DNA from: JASMHC01 sp964453855
GTDB taxonomy: Bacteria > Pseudomonadota > Alphaproteobacteria > Rhodobacterales > Rhodobacteraceae
Assembly (NCBI GenBank): GCA_964453855.1
Contig: CAYVRN010000025.1
Span: 1 to 35,950, forward strand
Direction: 5' to 3'
Length of the DNA stretch: 35,950 nucleotides
The notes beneath the pieces are model-generated. The model was not told the origin of the DNA and did no database searches. It saw only the letters and a list, made by a program, of their open reading frames with translations. The position numbers were made by a program, and so were the translations under genes. How positions within the stretch are numbered: the first letter of the stretch is position 1; every line of letters starts with the position of its first letter. Positions 32,444-35,950 of the stretch are shown here, piece by piece.

Positions 32444-35095
32444 CTAGGACGTGCGGAATTTTTCCTTGAGGTCATAAAGAATTTGCAAGGCCTCGCGCGG
32501 GGTCAGCTCATCTGGGTGTATGGTGTTTAGGGCGTCTTCAAGGGCGGATGGTTGAACCGTACGGGATGGTTTTGGCTGGGGTGTGGCCGCAAACAGGGGC
32601 AGGTCGTCGATCAGGGCTTTTTGTGTGGCGCCGCCTTCGCGTTCACCCTTTTCGAGAGCCTCTAGAACAACGCGTGCACGGGCGACGACAGATGCTGGCA
32701 GACCGGCAAGCTGCGCGACCTGCACGCCATAGCTGCGGTCTGCGGCACCCTTGCGCACCTCGTGCAGGAAAATGACTTCGCCTTCCCATTCCTTAACGGT
32801 GACGGTGGCGTTTTCGACACCGCCAAGTTTCCCAGCCAGACTTGTCATCTCGTGATAATGCGTGGCGAAAAGGGCGCGGGATCGATTGATGTCGTGCAGG
32901 TGTTCCAAAGTGGCCCACGCGATCGACAGGCCGTCGTAGGTGGCGGTGCCGCGGCCGATTTCATCAAGGATGACCAAGGCGCGGTCGTCGGCTTGGTTCA
33001 GGATGGCGGCGGTTTCGACCATTTCGACCATGAAGGTTGATCTACCGCGGGCCAGATCGTCGGATGCGCCAACGCGGCTGAACAACTGGCTGACCAAACC
33101 GATTTTGGCAGAGGTTGCGGGCACGTAGCTGCCCATTTGTGCAAGGATCGCGATCAGGGCGTTTTGGCGGAGAAAGGTCGATTTACCCGCCATGTTGGGG
33201 CCGGTTAGCAGCCAGATAGCGGCGGCATCTTCGCCAGCCGAGAGATCACAATCGTTGGCGATAAACGGGTCGCCGGATGCTTTTAGGCTTTGCTCAACGA
33301 CGGGATGGCGCCCGCCTTCGATATGCAAATCGCGCGAGCTGTCTACTTCTGGTCGGCACCAGTTTTCGGCGCGGGCCAGATCGGCAAGGGCGGTTGCCAA
33401 ATCGAACTCGGCCAAGGCGCGGGCAGTATCGCCTAGTGGCGCATGCTGATCCAAAATTGCCTGTCTTAGGCTGGAATAGAGACGTTTTTCGATCTCGATC
33501 GCCCGCCCGCCCGCGTTGAGGATCTTGGTCTCCATCTCGGACAGGGGGACGGTTGTGAAGCGCACCTGATTGGCGGTGGTCTGGCGGTGTTTGAAGGTGT
33601 CCGACAGAGGCTCCGACAGCATTTTGTCGGCGTGGGTCGCTGTGACCTCGACGAAATAGCCCAGAACGTTGTTGTGTTTGATTTTCAGGCTTTGGATGCC
33701 AGTGAGTTCGGCATACTCGGCTTGCATTCCGGCGATCACGCTGCGGCCTTCGTCGCGCAGGCGGCGGCAATCATCCAGCTCCTCGTCATAACCGGGCGCA
33801 ATGAAGCCTCCGTCACGCGCCAAAAGCGGGGGTTCTGCGACGAGCGCTTGATCGAGAAGGTCCAGCAGGTCGTCATGGCCGGTGAGCGATTGCGCCGCTT
33901 GCAACAAAAGCGCGGGAAGGTCTTCGGGAAGTGTTTCGGCGATGATCGATGCCTGCTCCAGCGTGTTGCGGATCGCGGCCAGATCACGCGGGCCACCACG
34001 ATCCAGCGACAGGCGCGACAGCGCGCGGTCGAGGTCGGGGACTTTGCGTAGGCTGGCGCGGAGTTGGTCCGAAATTCGACCCTGTTCCAGCCCAAAAGCC
34101 ACCGCATCATGGCGATCACGGATCACATCGAGCACGCGCGAGGGGCTGGAAAGGCGGCGCTCAAGAAGCCGCGCACCGCCAGCGGTTACGGTTCTGTCTA
34201 TGCAGGCGATCAGCGATCCTGCCCGACCGCCCGACATAGATCGGGTCAGTTCCAGATTGCGGCGGGTGGCCGCGTCGATCTGCATGGTGCGGGCTTCGGC
34301 TTCGCGCACGGGGGGGCGGAGCAGAGGGAGTTTACCCTTTTGGGTGATCTCTAGGTACTCGACAATTGCTCCCATTGCCGACATTTCGGCGCGAGTGAAG
34401 TTGCCGTAGGCCTCTAATGTGCCGACATTATAGAGTGCTGTTAAGCGTCCCTCGGCGGCGGTGCTGTCAAATGCGGCGCGACCGAGTGAGGTCAGAGAAG
34501 CGCCAGATTCAGAGACTATTTCAGCCAAATCTGCCTCTTTTGACTCAGACACGATCACTTCGCGAGGCGACAGACGGGCCAGTTCTGGCCCAAACCGAAC
34601 GGGCGCAAGGGGCATGACGTGGAATGCGCCGGTGGAAATATCGACCCACGCCAGCGCAGATTCATCGCGCACTTCTGCAAAAGCGGCGAGGAAGTTGTGG
34701 CGGCGGGCTTCCAGCAAGGATTCCTCGGTCAAAGTGCCCGGCGTGACCAGCCGGACCACATCACGCTTCACAACCGCTTTATAGCCGCGTTTTTTAGCCT
34801 CTTCCGGAGACTCAAGCTGTTCGCAAACTCCAACGCGAAACCCCTTGCGGATCAGGGTCAGCAAATACCCCTCGGCCGCGTGAACGGGAACGCCGCACAT
34901 CGGGATGTCCTCGCCTTCGTGTTTGCCGCGTTTGGTCAGGGCAATGTCCAATGCTTCGGCAGCGGCGACTGCGTCGTCGAAGAACATCTCGTAAAAGTCG
35001 CCCATCCGGTAAAACAGCAATGCGTCCGCATGGGCTTGCTTGATTTCCAGATATTGCGCCATCATAGGCGTAACTTTTGTAATGTTTGCGTTCAC
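32444..35095 (-). CDS. mutS: DNA mismatch repair protein MutS
   Basis: MutS recognises mismatches and small loops and recruits MutL. The 883-residue product has the N-terminal mismatch-reading motif GDFYEMFF (Phe34, Glu36), the connector and lever domains, Walker A GPNMAGKST (632-640), and further ATPase motifs STFMVEMVETAAIL and VILDEIGRGTATYDG, then FATHYHEMTSLA. A C-terminal helix-turn-helix tail (DELTPREALQILYDLKEKF) completes it. The start is GTG 35095 with no strong ribosome binding site; an ATG at 35065 (MMAQYLEIKQ) is the alternative. It is divergent from maeB. Confidence 0.96.
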   Translation of the reverse strand: MNANITKVTPMMAQYLEIKQAHADALLFYRMGDFYEMFFDDAVAAAEALDIALTKRGKHEGEDIPMCGVPVHAAEGYLLTLIRKGFRVGVCEQLESPEEAKKRGYKAVVKRDVVRLVTPGTLTEESLLEARRHNFLAAFAEVRDESALAWVDISTGAFHVMPLAPVRFGPELARLSPREVIVSESKEADLAEIVSESGASLTSLGRAAFDSTAAEGRLTALYNVGTLEAYGNFTRAEMSAMGAIVEYLEITQKGKLPLLRPPVREAEARTMQIDAATRRNLELTRSMSGGRAGSLIACIDRTVTAGGARLLERRLSSPSRVLDVIRDRHDAVAFGLEQGRISDQLRASLRKVPDLDRALSRLSLDRGGPRDLAAIRNTLEQASIIAETLPEDLPALLLQAAQSLTGHDDLLDLLDQALVAEPPLLARDGGFIAPGYDEELDDCRRLRDEGRSVIAGMQAEYAELTGIQSLKIKHNNVLGYFVEVTATHADKMLSEPLSDTFKHRQTTANQVRFTTVPLSEMETKILNAGGRAIEIEKRLYSSLRQAILDQHAPLGDTARALAEFDLATALADLARAENWCRPEVDSSRDLHIEGGRHPVVEQSLKASGDPFIANDCDLSAGEDAAAIWLLTGPNMAGKSTFLRQNALIAILAQMGSYVPATSAKIGLVSQLFSRVGASDDLARGRSTFMVEMVETAAILNQADDRALVILDEIGRGTATYDGLSIAWATLEHLHDINRSRALFATHYHEMTSLAGKLGGVENATVTVKEWEGEVIFLHEVRKGAADRSYGVQVAQLAGLPASVVARARVVLEALEKGEREGGATQKALIDDLPLFAATPQPKPSRTVQPSALEDALNTIHPDELTPREALQILYDLKEKFRTS

Positions 35096-35193
35096 AGACT
35101 ACCCCCCGGTGCTAAGACGTGACATTAGAGCGGGGAATCCGCAGGTTAAACCGAAAAATCGGCGTGAATTGCGCCAAGAGGGACGAAAAGACG

Positions 35194-35950
35194 ATGGCCA
35201 AACAGAAGATCAGTCGCGAAGACGCGCTTGCCTTCCACCTGGAACCCACCCCCGGCAAATGGGAGGTGCAGGCAACTGTGCCGATGACAACCCAGCGCGA
35301 TCTGTCTTTGGCCTACTCTCCGGGTGTGGCGGTGCCTTGTGAAGACATCGCGGAAAACCCTGAGCTTGCGTATGACTACACTAACAAGGGCAACCTTGTG
35401 GCAGTGATCTCGAACGGGACGGCGGTTCTGGGTCTGGGGAATCTGGGCGCGCTGGGCAGTAAACCGGTGATGGAAGGCAAGGCGGTTCTGTTCAAGCGCT
35501 TCGCCGACGTGAACAGTATCGACATCGAGCTGGACACCGAAGACCCGCAGGAGTTCATCAAAGCCGTCAAGCTGATGGGTCCGACCTTTGGCGGCATCAA
35601 CCTGGAAGATATCAAAGCACCTGAGTGTTTCATCATCGAACAGCAGCTGAAGGAAGAGATGGACATTCCAGTCTTCCACGATGACCAGCACGGCACGGCC
35701 GTGATTTGCGCGGCGGGTCTGATCAACGCGCTGCACATCAGTGGCAAAAAGATCGAAGATTGTAGGATCGTTCTGAATGGCGCAGGTGCTGCAGGAATTG
35801 CCTGTATCGAATTGCTGAAATCAATGGGCGCGCGCCATGAAAACTGCATCGTCTGTGACACCAAGGGCGTGATCTATCAGGGCCGCACTGAAGGTATGAA
35901 CCAGTGGAAATCGGCCCACGCCGTAAACACCGATCTTCGGACTCTGGAAG
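35194..35950 (+). CDS. maeB: NADP-dependent malic enzyme, 5' part (runs off the window)
   Basis: Malic enzyme decarboxylates malate to pyruvate with reduction of NAD(P), feeding gluconeogenesis and NADPH supply. The first 252 codons are present and open. The start MAKQKISREDALAFHLEP, GKWEVQATVPMTTQRDLSLAYSPG by motif (TQRDLSLAYSPGVA), NGTAVLGLGNLGALGSKPVMEGK by motif (GLGNLGALGSKPVMEGK), FHDDQHGTA (metal and malate site) and the nucleotide-binding VLNGAGAAGIACIELL identify the MaeB type, which usually carries a phosphotransacetylase-like C-terminal domain beyond this window. ATG 35194 has AGAGGGA upstream. The 98 bases to mutS must hold both promoters. Confidence 0.95.
   Translation, partial: MAKQKISREDALAFHLEPTPGKWEVQATVPMTTQRDLSLAYSPGVAVPCEDIAENPELAYDYTNKGNLVAVISNGTAVLGLGNLGALGSKPVMEGKAVLFKRFADVNSIDIELDTEDPQEFIKAVKLMGPTFGGINLEDIKAPECFIIEQQLKEEMDIPVFHDDQHGTAVICAAGLINALHISGKKIEDCRIVLNGAGAAGIACIELLKSMGARHENCIVCDTKGVIYQGRTEGMNQWKSAHAVNTDLRTLE

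Noticed and set aside
33294..33770. Overlapping ORFs in several frames inside mutS
   Set aside because: GC-rich coding DNA gives long shadow frames; none has a ribosome site or a family motif.

Overview
This window is a draft scaffold segment from an alphaproteobacterium, almost certainly Rhodobacterales (Roseobacter/Rhodobacter group). The evidence is alpha-type AddB/AddA next to trxA, the hslVU, timA-mltA-smr and maf-aroE-coaE-dnaQ blocks, a HemJ-type protoporphyrinogen oxidase, rho-mnmE-mnmG-rsmG-parAB, and a three-cysteine sulfide:quinone reductase whose catalytic cysteines fall at the same numbers as in Rhodobacter capsulatus. Four runs of exactly 100 N (6447, 8522, 11373, 24799) are scaffold gaps of unknown true length; they interrupt addA, an uncharacterised gene, a higBA module and rsmG.

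Layout: 1-183 is the tail of a DppC-type permease with a one-base frame slip. 249-1205 is an odd in-frame chimera of a hydroxyacyl-CoA dehydrogenase N-terminus and a PAS-protein C-terminus. 1246-8261 is tsaE-addB-addA-trxA (tRNA t6A modification, double-strand-break repair, redox). 8364-9267 is an uncharacterised minus-strand gene. 9368-11242 is hslVU behind a candidate heat-shock promoter. 11283-11571 holds both ends of a HigB/HigA-type toxin-antitoxin pair. Then come an MFS carrier, the minus-strand envelope operon timA-mltA-smr, fxsA, secB, and the minus-strand operon maf-aroE-coaE-dnaQ.

The centre is the most interesting part. An AT-rich 434-base gap between maf and hemJ carries two perfect and two near-perfect DnaA boxes and is a good candidate for the chromosomal origin. 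Downstream lie hemJ, rho, mnmE, mnmG, rsmG, parA and parB. Two perfect 16-bp parS palindromes sit inside this block: one contains the likely GTG start codon of mnmG, and the other is read as codons of rsmG. Origin, centromere sites and segregation genes are thus within about 7.5 kb.

The right part has rph-rdgB-hemW (minus), hrcA-grpE (plus, heat-shock control and DnaK nucleotide exchange), a strong terminator, sqr with an inverted repeat over its predicted promoter, mutS (minus), and the start of a malic enzyme (plus, runs off the end). Nothing in the window proves a wholly new system. The points most worth testing are the origin/parS architecture, the chimeric ORF, the sqr operator and the gap-hidden toxin-antitoxin pair.
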